Part shown: positions 9,224 through 19,553 of the stretch, in pieces
Layout of the letters: each line of letters starts with the position of its first letter
How positions within the stretch are numbered: the first letter of the stretch is position 1
NCBI GenBank assembly: GCA_014859465.1
Contig: JACUUF010000001.1
Location: 1 to 64,000 of the forward strand
Direction of reading: 5' to 3'
DNA: 64,000 nt
DNA from: Methyloprofundus sp.
Lineage (GTDB): Bacteria > Pseudomonadota > Gammaproteobacteria > Methylococcales > Methylomonadaceae
Translations under genes and position numbers: made by a program
The notes under the pieces: model-generated
Told to the model about the DNA's origin: nothing
Databases searched by the model: none
The model's input: only the letters and a program-made list of their open reading frames with translations

Positions 9224-9925
9224 ATGACAGACCTCAAGCTTTCGATTAAAAAGAAGTTATTCCGCGTCCATGATGGAGAGTCCCTCATTAAGGATGCGGC
9301 TTACGCACATGCAAGACCTCAGATCCTTGAAAAAGATGAGTTTACTTGTCGATGCTGTGGTTTTCAATCAAAGCCTGACAAAGAGGCCAAGTCAGTAACG
9401 AGCTTGGCCTATTCAGGTTACCTTGAGGTTCATCATGTTGATGATGATCATGGAAACAATGAAATGACAAACCTGATGACGGTATGTCCTTATTGTCATC
9501 AGGTTTTCCATTTTGGATTTGCTGGCTATCGAAATGCCGGCTTTTTAGTTGATTTACCAGAAATTGATCAAGCGACATTGAATTTAATGATGCACGCGGT
9601 TGGCATAAGTATTCATCGTCGAGATGAATATTCGAAAACAGCGCTCTCTTTTTACAATGATGTTCTAAAGAAGCTTAAATATCGACTTGAAGACCGCTTA
9701 GGTGAAGGCGCGTCAGATCCTGCTGCGCTATCTCAGGCATTAAGTGTCTCAGGTACAAAGGCCTATCAAAATATGGATGAATTGTTGTCAGGCATTCGCT
9801 TGGTCCCAAACGTGGATACGCTGGACACGCCCTTTGCAAAGCATATCGAGTACTGGTCAGCGAACTCGATGATGGAGTCTGAGCAGTGGAACAATATTTT
9901 TGAGAATTTTTTAAAGAAAAAGTAG
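9224..9925 (+). CDS. dotN: DotN/IcmJ-like zinc-binding HNH-like protein
   Basis: CRCCGF...EVHHVDDDHGNNEMTNLMTVCPYCHQVFH HNH-like zinc motif; syntenic with icmJ. Confidence 0.75.
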   Translation: MTDLKLSIKKKLFRVHDGESLIKDAAYAHARPQILEKDEFTCRCCGFQSKPDKEAKSVTSLAYSGYLEVHHVDDDHGNNEMTNLMTVCPYCHQVFHFGFAGYRNAGFLVDLPEIDQATLNLMMHAVGISIHRRDEYSKTALSFYNDVLKKLKYRLEDRLGEGASDPAALSQALSVSGTKAYQNMDELLSGIRLVPNVDTLDTPFAKHIEYWSANSMMESEQWNNIFENFLKKK

Positions 9926-9931
9926 GTTTGT

Positions 9932-11263
9932 ATGGCGACTCGTTACGGGACGGTTATTTTTGATGATCCAACCATTCATAAATCAGGCTGGGCTTGTGAT
10001 GGGCTTGAGACTTTTCGAATTGAATCAACCTCTTCTCTTGACTCAGATGTAAATTGGCTGACCTCTCTAGACTTTGGTGCGATGCACGCAAGCGGACTGG
10101 CAACGAATGCCAGGTTCAGAATGTCAAATTATCTATCTGAGTATTTCATAAAACCACCTTCGCCGAACTCTGAGCGCCCATACGATATTATTAACCATCT
10201 TGGATTTGATAAAAATTATGGTGAAGATCACGTTAAGGCAATGCAGAAAGTTTTTGAGAATACGATGTGCTTACTTGAGAGTCATTCTGAAATTAAGAAC
10301 CCTCCGCCTAATGCTTTATCTTTAGGTATTCGACGTCAGTTTCCGGCTGATTCTATTATTAGTGAAACTTTATTTAGAGCGGTAAGGGATTCAAATGTTG
10401 AATACATTGTTACTGAGCGTAACTCAGATATTGATTACAGTGACTTGATCGTGACCACTTGGCATAAGCCAAGAATCAACCACTCAAGAAGAATTCTATC
10501 TAATTACTTTCCGGATCTTCAGGGTGAATGGAAGCATGAGCTTCTTAGTGTGATTGGATATGAGGAGTCGCTTGAGCATCTAGAGAAAGATCGAGAAGAA
10601 GGTGTGTGTATTTACCGTGTCAAGCTGCGTGATTTTGACAAGCGAATTAACGATATTACAAATTTCGGTTCAGGTCGTGATGAGTCACGCTATTGGATTA
10701 CATCGTTAGAGCTTCAGTTTTTAATGAATTATGTTGAGCATGTTGAGATTTATGAATCGTTTAAATGTACAGAATTTCAGAAACCTAGTGAGTTAATGGA
10801 AATCCTGAATGATCGATTTACACCGGTTCATGAGTTAAGTATTTCAGCTGGGCTTTATGCGCAAAACCTTTGGATGGGTATGACGAAACAAGGTAAGCCA
10901 CCTATGCATATCACCAAGGGCCGGCCAACTGGAAATACCATGTCACCATTTATTAATGCGCTGGACCGAATTCTTCTTTTTGAAGATGTAATGTATTTAA
11001 GTGAAATGGGTGCACACATTATTGGTTATGGTCGAGGAAAGGTTAGATTTGCCGCGTCAAGCAAGCTGCTCGAGAACAAAGCTTGGATGAATGAAGTTTT
11101 AAAGAAAACAGAATTACTTCCGGTTTCAGGTTTGTTTGAAGAGGATTTTTATGAGATTGACCCTGGTAACCCAGTTCAAGTTTACCAAGGCCTTCTTTTG
11201 ACTGGAAGCACTTCAAAAATTTTAGAAATAGATGAGAAGTTAACAAAAGGAATCAGAAAGTGA
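9932..11263 (+). CDS. Unknown protein inserted within the dot/icm cluster
   Basis: 443-aa ORF between dotN- and dotI-like genes, 6 bp after dotN; no family recognised. Confidence 0.7.
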   Translation: MATRYGTVIFDDPTIHKSGWACDGLETFRIESTSSLDSDVNWLTSLDFGAMHASGLATNARFRMSNYLSEYFIKPPSPNSERPYDIINHLGFDKNYGEDHVKAMQKVFENTMCLLESHSEIKNPPPNALSLGIRRQFPADSIISETLFRAVRDSNVEYIVTERNSDIDYSDLIVTTWHKPRINHSRRILSNYFPDLQGEWKHELLSVIGYEESLEHLEKDREEGVCIYRVKLRDFDKRINDITNFGSGRDESRYWITSLELQFLMNYVEHVEIYESFKCTEFQKPSELMEILNDRFTPVHELSISAGLYAQNLWMGMTKQGKPPMHITKGRPTGNTMSPFINALDRILLFEDVMYLSEMGAHIIGYGRGKVRFAASSKLLENKAWMNEVLKKTELLPVSGLFEEDFYEIDPGNPVQVYQGLLLTGSTSKILEIDEKLTKGIRK

Positions 11264-11922
11264 GCGAAGACTCAAAAGTTCTTGGTAAGAAATGGGTTGA
11301 TGAAAAGGTATTAATTGAGTCAACAAACTGGAACCGTCAGCAGTACTCAAAGATGATGAAGTTTGCAGGAATTTCGGCGGTCTCCGCCCTAGTTATGGCG
11401 ATTGTCGCCGTTATTGCATTAACGATTGCACTATCTCCGGCCGAGCCACGTTACTTTGCACTTGATGAAAACATGCAGGTGACACCACTCATTCCGCTAG
11501 AAAGGCCTTACGTTTCTGATAATGCTGTTATGAACTTTGCATCAAGCTCAGTAACAGAAGTTTTAACATTTAGTTTTATTGGACGAGACGCTCATTTCCA
11601 AAGAGTTAAGAAAAACTTCTCAGATCGTGCTTATTCAACGCTGACTGAATCTTTGGTAAATAACGGCATTATCAGCTCAGTTGAGGATGGTCGACTTAAC
11701 TTGAATACAGTGTTGGACGGAGTGCCGGTTATTACGAATGCACAAATTGTAAATGGTGTGGCTACTTGGTTTTTAACGGTTCCAATTAAAATTGGTTATG
11801 AGTCAAGTTCAGGTGTTATTCGAACTCAGAATTTGATGGCTAGAGTGGTTATTCAGAGAGTTCACACTCTTATTCACCCTCGCGGCATTATTGTTGAGCA
11901 GGTTGTGTTTGTCCCCCGTTAA
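11260..11922 (+). CDS. dotI: DotI/IcmL (TraM)-like protein
   Basis: 220 aa, one TM, RYFALDENMQVTPLIPLERPYVSDNAVMNFASSSVTEVLTFSF and QRVHTLIHPRGIIVEQVVFVPR typical of DotI/IcmL/TraM. Confidence 0.9.
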   Translation: MSEDSKVLGKKWVDEKVLIESTNWNRQQYSKMMKFAGISAVSALVMAIVAVIALTIALSPAEPRYFALDENMQVTPLIPLERPYVSDNAVMNFASSSVTEVLTFSFIGRDAHFQRVKKNFSDRAYSTLTESLVNNGIISSVEDGRLNLNTVLDGVPVITNAQIVNGVATWFLTVPIKIGYESSSGVIRTQNLMARVVIQRVHTLIHPRGIIVEQVVFVPR

Positions 11923-11949
11923 ATTTGAATTTTTAAGGAATTTGTTTTT

Positions 11950-14937
11950 ATGAGCGCTTTTTTTCAAGGTGTCGATAACTTTTTACACTCAATGGGGGGG
12001 TACTTTAATAAAACAGTTGAAAGCTATGTCTCTCTAGAAGCCGCTCCATTTGAGAAAAGCTTTGTTAGTAAAGACATGAGTTACTCTACCGTTATTGCTG
12101 TAAAAGGTCTATTAAGAATGACGGGTGATGAGGATTTTTTAAGGATTATTGAGTCGTTAAATAATTCTATTGCGCCTTATTTAAAGTCACCAGGTCATCG
12201 CCTTCAGATCGTCATGAGAACGGACCCCTTGTCTGCGAAAAGTTCAATTTCAAAAAGTGTGGATGCGGTTCGAAAAACAGCTGAAAACCTTGAAGTAGAT
12301 TTAGATGTTATCTTGGATGAGTATGGCGAAAGGGTGAGTCAGTATTGCTCAGATGAGGAGGTGTACTTTACTCTCTGGACTATGCCGGTTGTCTTGAATA
12401 AAAGTGAGCGAAAAGATGCATTCGATGATATGAATGCAAGACTGGATAAGGGCGGAGTAAAGGCCGCAGACTCTCAGAAGGATCGGCGATTCTTAGAGGG
12501 TATGATTAATAAACATGAGTCCTTTGTTTCATCTATTGAAGCAACACTTCGAGACAATGAAATGGTTTACGAAACACTGGATTGCAAACAGGCGCTAAGA
12601 GCTGTTAGGAAGCACATTGATCCAGAATTTACGGACCATTATTGGGAGCCGATTCTAACGGGTGGCGATGTTCCTTTCTTTGAGAGGGAAGATTATCAAG
12701 CTGAAGATGACTTTTCTAATTTTTATTATCCTCGAATTGCAAATCAGGTTTTCCCCAGGGATCCATATGAGGTGGACTCGAAGATCGTCGAAATTGGAAA
12801 TCGGATTTTTTATCCTCTTCAAGTTCTTATTCCATCAAGAAGTCCTATGATATTTAATGCATTATTTAGGAAGTTGACGGCTTCAAGAATGCCGATGCAG
12901 ATCTCGTTTATGCTTGAAGGAGGAGGGATAAGTGGTCATGGATTAAAGCAGTTCTTATCAGGCTTAGCTAATTTTGGTAAGAATCGACTTTACACAAAAG
13001 CCATCAAGCTGATGCGAGAAAAAGAAAACAATGGTGCATCTATTGTGGGCTATAGAACCACGATTATGACTTGGGAAGAAGGCTCGAGGCATGATGTTGA
13101 AGCTATTCGGCGCTTAAAGAGACGTGGTTCAGAATTGGCTTCAATGGTTCAATCATGGGGGAATGCGGATCTGGGTGAAATTGGCGATCCTATGCTAGGG
13201 GTAGTGGGTTGTCTTCCAGTCATTTCAAATAAAAGCCCTTCGCCCTCTGCGTTAGCCCCTCTTGAGGAGGCCTTATTTACCTTGCCTTTAACCAGGCCTG
13301 CCAAAGTTTGGTCTGAAGGTTCGTATTTGATGCGCTCCAGAGATGGTAAATTTATACCTTATATGCCAGGTTCTTCCAAGCAAACGGCTTGGATTGATAT
13401 CGGTGTGGCGCCGATGGGCTATGGTAAATCTGTTTCATTAAATACAACAAATTTAGCCTTTTTGTTGCAACCAGGTCTGGCTAGACTTCCTTATTTAAGC
13501 ATGGTAGATGTTGGTCCTTCTTCATCAGGGATTGTCTCTTTATTCAAAAAGAGTTTGCCAGCCGATCAAAAGCATTTGGCGGTTTATCATCGCATGAGAA
13601 TGGTTGATGAGCATGCTGTTAATCCTTGTGATACTCCTTTAGGTGGGCGCTACCCCACGCCAAACCATAAGAATTTTCTGATTAACTTCTTGTCGTTACT
13701 TGCGACGCCTTTAAATAAGGAAGACCCTGAAGATGGGGTAACTGGTATCTCTGAAATGGTTATCATGCAGGGCTACCGTGAGTTTAGTGATGAGCGAAAT
13801 CCAAAGCCTTATAAGCAGAATATTATTAAGGATATAGATGATCTTCTTAAAGATCTTGGGGTGGATATTGATGAACCTATGAGTTGGTGGGAAGTGGTTG
13901 ACTTCTTATTTGACCAAGGCCGAACCTATGAAGCGTCAATTGCACAGCGTTATGCTGTACCAACTGTGCCTGAACTAGCTAACTTTGCAAAAAGTTCTTC
14001 GGTCACTCAAAGCTACACTCATACAACGCCGGGTGGCGAGGTTATTACGGATTACTATTGGCGTTTAATTATGGAATCCGTCAGGATGTACCCGATTCTT
14101 CGTCTTCCAACCCAGTTTGATTTGAGTGAAGCTAAAATCATTTCCGTTGACTTGGATGAAGTGGCGCCAAAGGGTGGAGCGGCGGCCGATAGGCAAACGG
14201 GTGTTATGTACATGATCGCTCGGCACTTGGTGGCTGCAAAATTCTTCGTTATGCCACAAGATGTGGCCTCCTTCCCTGAACTATATATTGCACATCATAA
14301 AAGACGAATAAAAGAGCTAAGGGAAGACCCTAAAAGATTGGCTTATGACGAATGTCATCGTTTTATTCGTAATTCAGCCATTGCTAAGCAAATTGTAGGT
14401 GATTTGGAGACGGCGATTCGTGAGTCTCGCAAGTGGAATTTACACATTGGTCTTTACTCTCAAGCTATTACTGACTTCCCTGACATTATTGTTGAGCTGG
14501 CTTCAACGGTTTACATCATGGGGTATGGCAGTGAAAAGATGATCGAAGAGATCGTAAGTCGATTCAGCTTGAACAGTATTGAAAAAGAAGCGCTTAAGTC
14601 AATCGGCAAGCCCGGAAAATCCGGTGCCAATATGCTTGTCCGGCACCGGATAGGCGATGGTGTTTTTTGTCAGCTCATGACCTCGACTATTGGGGCAAAA
14701 ATGATTTGGGCTTTCTCTAGTACGACTGAAGATACATCTGTTCGCAATGGCTTGTATGACCGAATAGGAATTGAGGGTGCCTTAACCGTGTTAGCGGCAT
14801 TTTACCCTGGTGGATCGATCAAGGAAGAGGTTGAGCGTCGTCGTGAATATTATGCAACGGAAGGCTTAAAGATTGATGTAATTTCTGAATTTATAGAAGA
14901 GCTTATAGCTCATTATTCCAAAGAAAGGTTTAAATAA
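11950..14937 (+). CDS. dotO: DotO/IcmB (TraU)-like ATPase
   Basis: 995-aa VirB4-like protein, Walker A-like GVAPMGYGKSVSLN, Walker B-like RLAYDECHRF. Confidence 0.85.
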   Translation: MSAFFQGVDNFLHSMGGYFNKTVESYVSLEAAPFEKSFVSKDMSYSTVIAVKGLLRMTGDEDFLRIIESLNNSIAPYLKSPGHRLQIVMRTDPLSAKSSISKSVDAVRKTAENLEVDLDVILDEYGERVSQYCSDEEVYFTLWTMPVVLNKSERKDAFDDMNARLDKGGVKAADSQKDRRFLEGMINKHESFVSSIEATLRDNEMVYETLDCKQALRAVRKHIDPEFTDHYWEPILTGGDVPFFEREDYQAEDDFSNFYYPRIANQVFPRDPYEVDSKIVEIGNRIFYPLQVLIPSRSPMIFNALFRKLTASRMPMQISFMLEGGGISGHGLKQFLSGLANFGKNRLYTKAIKLMREKENNGASIVGYRTTIMTWEEGSRHDVEAIRRLKRRGSELASMVQSWGNADLGEIGDPMLGVVGCLPVISNKSPSPSALAPLEEALFTLPLTRPAKVWSEGSYLMRSRDGKFIPYMPGSSKQTAWIDIGVAPMGYGKSVSLNTTNLAFLLQPGLARLPYLSMVDVGPSSSGIVSLFKKSLPADQKHLAVYHRMRMVDEHAVNPCDTPLGGRYPTPNHKNFLINFLSLLATPLNKEDPEDGVTGISEMVIMQGYREFSDERNPKPYKQNIIKDIDDLLKDLGVDIDEPMSWWEVVDFLFDQGRTYEASIAQRYAVPTVPELANFAKSSSVTQSYTHTTPGGEVITDYYWRLIMESVRMYPILRLPTQFDLSEAKIISVDLDEVAPKGGAAADRQTGVMYMIARHLVAAKFFVMPQDVASFPELYIAHHKRRIKELREDPKRLAYDECHRFIRNSAIAKQIVGDLETAIRESRKWNLHIGLYSQAITDFPDIIVELASTVYIMGYGSEKMIEEIVSRFSLNSIEKEALKSIGKPGKSGANMLVRHRIGDGVFCQLMTSTIGAKMIWAFSSTTEDTSVRNGLYDRIGIEGALTVLAAFYPGGSIKEEVERRREYYATEGLKIDVISEFIEELIAHYSKERFK

Positions 14938-14940
14938 ATT

Positions 14941-17328
14941 ATGAAGCTATATATTGCTGAAAAACCAAGCTTAGCCAAAGAGATTGCAAAAGCACTGGGC
15001 GCAAAGAAGACTGAAAGAACGCATATTATCTTGAATAATAATGATGTTGTTACTTGGCAGTTTGGTCATATTTTTGAGCAGTATATGCCTGAAGATTATG
15101 ACCCTGTTTATAAGCGATGGAAGCTTCAGCATTTGCCAATCATTCCGCCAAAATGGAAGCTACAGCCAAAAGAAGATGCAAAATCACAAGTGTTAGCTAT
15201 TAAAAACCTCTTAAAGGATGCCTCTCTTGTTGTTAATGCTGGTGACCCAGATCGAGAAGGCCAGTTATTGGTTGATGAGACTCTTCAAGAATTGAACTGG
15301 ACAGGGCCGGTGCAAAGATTATGGGTGACGGATTTAACAAAAGTTAAAGAAGCGTGTGAAAATACAAAAGATAACAAACATTATCAAGGTTTTTCAGATG
15401 CGGCACTTGCTAGATCTCGTGCTGATTGGCTGATCGGCCTTAATTTCACTCGTGCCTTTACAATGCGTCATCAATCGGCTGGCGGCAAAGGGGTCTTGAG
15501 TGTGGGGCGCGTCGTCACCCCCACACTTAGATTGGTTGTTGATCGGGAGCGTGAAATACGTAACTTTAAGCCGAAAGATTATTATGAGCTACAGGCTGAA
15601 TTCAAAATAGCATCTGGCCAGTATACTGGTAAGTTATTGGCGCCAGAGGATATTAAAGACTCTGAAGGCTACGTCCTGATGAAAGAGTCGATTCAGGAAA
15701 TTGCTAAAAAGATTGAAAATCAAGACTCAACAGTTAAGCAAGCTGATCGCAAGAAAAATAGCACCCAATCTCCAATGGCTTATACGTTGGCTGATCTTCA
15801 GAAAGCCTGCTCATCAAAGTATAAAATGGGTGCGAAAAAGGTTTTAGATATCGCACAAAGTTTATATGAAAAGCACAAAGTGTCGACTTACCCTCGATCA
15901 GAAAGCTCTTATCTTTCTATGGGTCAACATGCTCAGGCTCCTTCCATTTTTCCATCTTTAGTGAAGATGGGTATCCAATTTGATGAGCAAAAGGCTGTGG
16001 CAAGCAGGATTCATAAAGTCTTTGATGATTCAAAGCTAAAAGAGCATCACGGCATTATTCCAACTGGAAACGTGTCAACATCCATGACCCCTGACGAAAA
16101 GAAGGTGTTTGAATTAATATCAAAGCGTTATTTGGCTCTTTTTTATCCAGATAAGAAAACAGAGACTTTAAATGTCGTTACCACTTGTGGTGGTTTTGAT
16201 TTTTCAACGAGAGCGACCCGATTAATTGATGCCGGCTGGACCGAAATTGATGGCACTGGTAAAAAAGAAGATTTGGCTGACTTGCCAAATATTCAAAGAG
16301 GGGATGATGGACAGTGTGTTGATTACACAATCGACTCTAAGAAAACCAAACCTCCGGCTTACTTTACTGAAGGTACCTTGATTGATGCTATGAAGGAAGT
16401 GGCGAAGTTCGTACAAGACCCGGTGATTAAGAAAAAATTGCGTGCAACCTCGGGAATAGGGACTTCAGCTACCCGGGCAGATATTATCGAGAAGATTAAA
16501 AAGACAGGCCTGGTGGAGGTGATAAGAGATAAAATCCACGCCACCCAAAAGGGCGAAGATTTAATTGACTCGCTTCCTGAGAAGATTACTGATCCAGGCA
16601 TGACGGCTATCTGGGAAGATGCTTTAATGGCTATTGAAGAGCAGAAGTTAAGTGTTGAGGCTTTTACCAAGAATCAAGAAGGTTGGATAGCCCAGGTGAT
16701 TGACAAGGCTTTGCATGGCGTTGAAGATGTCTTCTCAAAGCCGTCTAAGAAACAGGTTGAACTGGCTTTAGCGATTGTCGAAACACTAAAGATTGATGAA
16801 CCGGACTACGAGGATCGGGATATTGTTGTCGCATTCATAGAGGCTAATATTGAAGAATTTAAAAAATCTGTAGATTACAATCCTACTGATAAGCTTTTGG
16901 ATTATGTTAGGAATATCGCACAGACATTAAGTATTGATCTGCCGGATGGTTACGAGACTTCTTCCAAAAAGTGTTCGGCCTTTATTGAGAAAAACGTAGA
17001 GGATTTCAAGGCTAGCGTAGATTATCTACCATCAGATAAAACCATTTCTTTTGTTGAAAATATTGCTCGATCTTTAGAGATAGACCTTCCTACTATGTAC
17101 AAAGAGTCATCTAAGAGATGCTCGGCCTTTATTGAAGAAAATAAACGCGCATTTGACGCATTGGTAAGACCTCCAACTGAAGGTCAGATTAAGTTTGCTC
17201 AAAGCTTGGCGGAGCGAAATGAAATTGATCTTCCAGAAGGTTTTGATAAGGATTCAAAGATTTGTCGAGCCTTTATTGAGAAATATAATAAATCGAGTGG
17301 AACAAAAGGAAAGAAGAGAAGAAAGTAA
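14941..17328 (+). CDS. topB: DNA topoisomerase III (type IA) with C-terminal tandem repeat extension
   Basis: MKLYIAEKPSLAKEIAKALGAKK Toprim start, DPDREGQLLVDE, YPRSESSYLS active Tyr region; ~4 C-terminal repeats. Confidence 0.95.
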   Translation: MKLYIAEKPSLAKEIAKALGAKKTERTHIILNNNDVVTWQFGHIFEQYMPEDYDPVYKRWKLQHLPIIPPKWKLQPKEDAKSQVLAIKNLLKDASLVVNAGDPDREGQLLVDETLQELNWTGPVQRLWVTDLTKVKEACENTKDNKHYQGFSDAALARSRADWLIGLNFTRAFTMRHQSAGGKGVLSVGRVVTPTLRLVVDREREIRNFKPKDYYELQAEFKIASGQYTGKLLAPEDIKDSEGYVLMKESIQEIAKKIENQDSTVKQADRKKNSTQSPMAYTLADLQKACSSKYKMGAKKVLDIAQSLYEKHKVSTYPRSESSYLSMGQHAQAPSIFPSLVKMGIQFDEQKAVASRIHKVFDDSKLKEHHGIIPTGNVSTSMTPDEKKVFELISKRYLALFYPDKKTETLNVVTTCGGFDFSTRATRLIDAGWTEIDGTGKKEDLADLPNIQRGDDGQCVDYTIDSKKTKPPAYFTEGTLIDAMKEVAKFVQDPVIKKKLRATSGIGTSATRADIIEKIKKTGLVEVIRDKIHATQKGEDLIDSLPEKITDPGMTAIWEDALMAIEEQKLSVEAFTKNQEGWIAQVIDKALHGVEDVFSKPSKKQVELALAIVETLKIDEPDYEDRDIVVAFIEANIEEFKKSVDYNPTDKLLDYVRNIAQTLSIDLPDGYETSSKKCSAFIEKNVEDFKASVDYLPSDKTISFVENIARSLEIDLPTMYKESSKRCSAFIEENKRAFDALVRPPTEGQIKFAQSLAERNEIDLPEGFDKDSKICRAFIEKYNKSSGTKGKKRRK

Positions 17329-17348
17329 CTTCTAATTAATGCTCAGTC

Positions 17349-17372
17349 AAAGCCCTTTCAGGGCTTTTTTTA
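17349..17372 (+). terminator. Rho-independent-like terminator after topB
   Basis: AAAGCCCTTTCAGGGCTTTTTTTAT. Confidence 0.8.
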
Positions 17373-17435
17373 TGAGCTTTCGCGGCATTTTAGTATGTTA
17401 TAATATTCTATATAAAATATACCAAAGGTAATGTA

Positions 17436-19046
17436 ATGAATTATTCTCAATTAGAAATTAATGGCTTTAAACCTACGCATGAGCAGGTGGATATTCTCGA
17501 TTGTGTAGCCGGATCGGTTACTTTTGGCCGGATGAAGATTGGCGCATTTGCTGGTGCTGGTAAATCGACTTCTTTGAAACTGACGGCCAAAGCTTTTCCT
17601 AAAAAGAAATTTCTTTATATTGTATTTAACAAATCCATGCAGATTGAAGCTCAGGAAGGGTTCAAAGGTCTCAATAACATCACAGTTAGGACGTCTCACT
17701 CTTTGGCTTTCCAGGGTACAAATGCCTCATCACGCTTTGGAGATCGCCTAAAGAGTCGTTTAAGCTACCATGATATAAAAGGTGCGCTTGGGATTGGGAG
17801 TGAATATGTAGGTGGCTTTCCACCATCGAGAGCGGTAGCGGCTGTTATAGGCGTAATTAATAACTTTTGCTACTCGTCTGAGCGCTCTTTCAAGCCTTCC
17901 ATGCTGCCATCTGAATTTGTTAAAGAGGCTCAATTGTCAAAGTTACTTGATCGTTCAGGATCGAAGGACGCGAAAGCTTTGGCTAAATATGCTTGCATTC
18001 AGGCGACCAAGATCTGGAATGACTTTATTCTGGATGATGAAAAGAGTTTTCCTATTACCCATGATGCTTACCTTAAGATTTGGCAGCTAGAAGGAGCGAA
18101 GGGTTTGGGCAATTACGACATCATTATGCTTGACGAGGCGCAAGATGCGAACCCAGCGATACTAAAGGCGATTTCTGACCAAGAAAGCCAGTCGATCTAT
18201 GTAGGTGATAAGCATCAGTCAATTTATGGTTGGCGCGGGTCTACAAATGCAATGGAATCGGTTGAAGGCAAGGAAATGTTTTTAACACAATCCTTCCGAT
18301 TCGGTGAGAATATTGCCGGTGCTGCGAACATGATTTTGGATCTTAAACGTCAGTTTTTAGGCGAGCAATTCCCTCGAATCAAAGGATTTGAAAATGCATC
18401 GCCCGGTCAAGGTGGACATGCTATTTTATGCCGCACCAATGCTCAGGTAATTAACAATCTACTGGATCGTAGTGATTACGGTCTTATTGGGGACTTCAGT
18501 GAAGTGACAGGGCTTCTATACGATCTTAACCATTTGAGAGATGGCAACCTGAAAGAAATTAAAGATAAAGAAATCAAGCTTTACTCAAGCCTTGATGAGC
18601 TAAAAATCATCACTGAAGAAATGTCTGATCCTAGCGGTAAGACTTTAATTAAGCTTCATGATCGATTTCAGAACAACTTGGGTGGATTGAGCAAAATGCT
18701 CAAAGATCGTTCGGAACCGGGTCGTTATAAGAATGTCATTACAACTGCTCATAAATCAAAAGGTTTAGAGTGGTCAAATGTTAGTTTGTCGGATGATTTC
18801 CAATCTCTGTACAAGCCGGAAGAGGATGGGGTTAAGCTATTTTTGGAGAGTGCTTCAGATATAGAAGAATTGAATCTTATCTATGTAGGTGCGACTCGTG
18901 CCCAATCTACGTTGTTTAGTAGCGATATACTTGTTAAGACTCGTGATATTGTAAGAGGCTCGTTAAGAGTGACCAATAGAAGTGATTTTGAAAGGAAGTT
19001 GTTTGAAGGGGCTCAAGAGGACTTGAGCAACCCCTTAACGCTTTAA
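17436..19046 (+). CDS. UvrD/Rep-like superfamily 1 DNA helicase
   Basis: Walker A GAFAGAGKSTSL, DEAQD, SIYGWRGS, TTAHKSKGLEW, YVGATRA motifs. Confidence 0.9.
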   Translation: MNYSQLEINGFKPTHEQVDILDCVAGSVTFGRMKIGAFAGAGKSTSLKLTAKAFPKKKFLYIVFNKSMQIEAQEGFKGLNNITVRTSHSLAFQGTNASSRFGDRLKSRLSYHDIKGALGIGSEYVGGFPPSRAVAAVIGVINNFCYSSERSFKPSMLPSEFVKEAQLSKLLDRSGSKDAKALAKYACIQATKIWNDFILDDEKSFPITHDAYLKIWQLEGAKGLGNYDIIMLDEAQDANPAILKAISDQESQSIYVGDKHQSIYGWRGSTNAMESVEGKEMFLTQSFRFGENIAGAANMILDLKRQFLGEQFPRIKGFENASPGQGGHAILCRTNAQVINNLLDRSDYGLIGDFSEVTGLLYDLNHLRDGNLKEIKDKEIKLYSSLDELKIITEEMSDPSGKTLIKLHDRFQNNLGGLSKMLKDRSEPGRYKNVITTAHKSKGLEWSNVSLSDDFQSLYKPEEDGVKLFLESASDIEELNLIYVGATRAQSTLFSSDILVKTRDIVRGSLRVTNRSDFERKLFEGAQEDLSNPLTL

Positions 19047-19047
19047 T

Positions 19048-19506
19048 TTAAATACCAAGGCCGCCTCGAGCGGTCTTAAACTTTTTGAATAAAGGCATTA
19101 ATTTGGGCTGTGCCTTTACATCATCAATAACAGGATCGGACTTTCTTTTTCTAAATTTTCTTTTTCGGTAAATAAATGCGGCTTTTGTTGGAAAGAGTGT
19201 TTTATCAAATTCAATACCAGTTGTGCTTGTAAAAAGATTCGCCCATGCCGTGTATTCTTTATCAAGAAAGAATTTTATAGCGCTATCAGCATTAATTCGA
19301 CTTCCTTTTCTCAAGTCTTCCCAAGATGAAACAATAACGGCAGCGGCCAATTTAGCCGGGCCTGGAATATTGTCATTTTCTTGGGATTTTTCAAGCTCAA
19401 TAATTGCATCGCTGAGATCTTTGCTAGAAAGAATAACCTCATCTGCAATTTTAACTTCTTCACTTGAAAGTGCTTCATCTTTTACTTCTTTTTTTTCTAA
19501 ACTCAT
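19048..19506 (-). CDS. Unknown protein
   Basis: 152 aa, basic C-terminus; convergent to the helicase gene, same strand as the Toprim gene. Confidence 0.55.
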   Translation of the reverse strand: MSLEKKEVKDEALSSEEVKIADEVILSSKDLSDAIIELEKSQENDNIPGPAKLAAAVIVSSWEDLRKGSRINADSAIKFFLDKEYTAWANLFTSTTGIEFDKTLFPTKAAFIYRKRKFRKRKSDPVIDDVKAQPKLMPLFKKFKTARGGLGI

Positions 19507-19553
19507 TTTAGAAAAAATCCTTCCTTAGTTTTAAATTGATTTTAGTCTTTATA

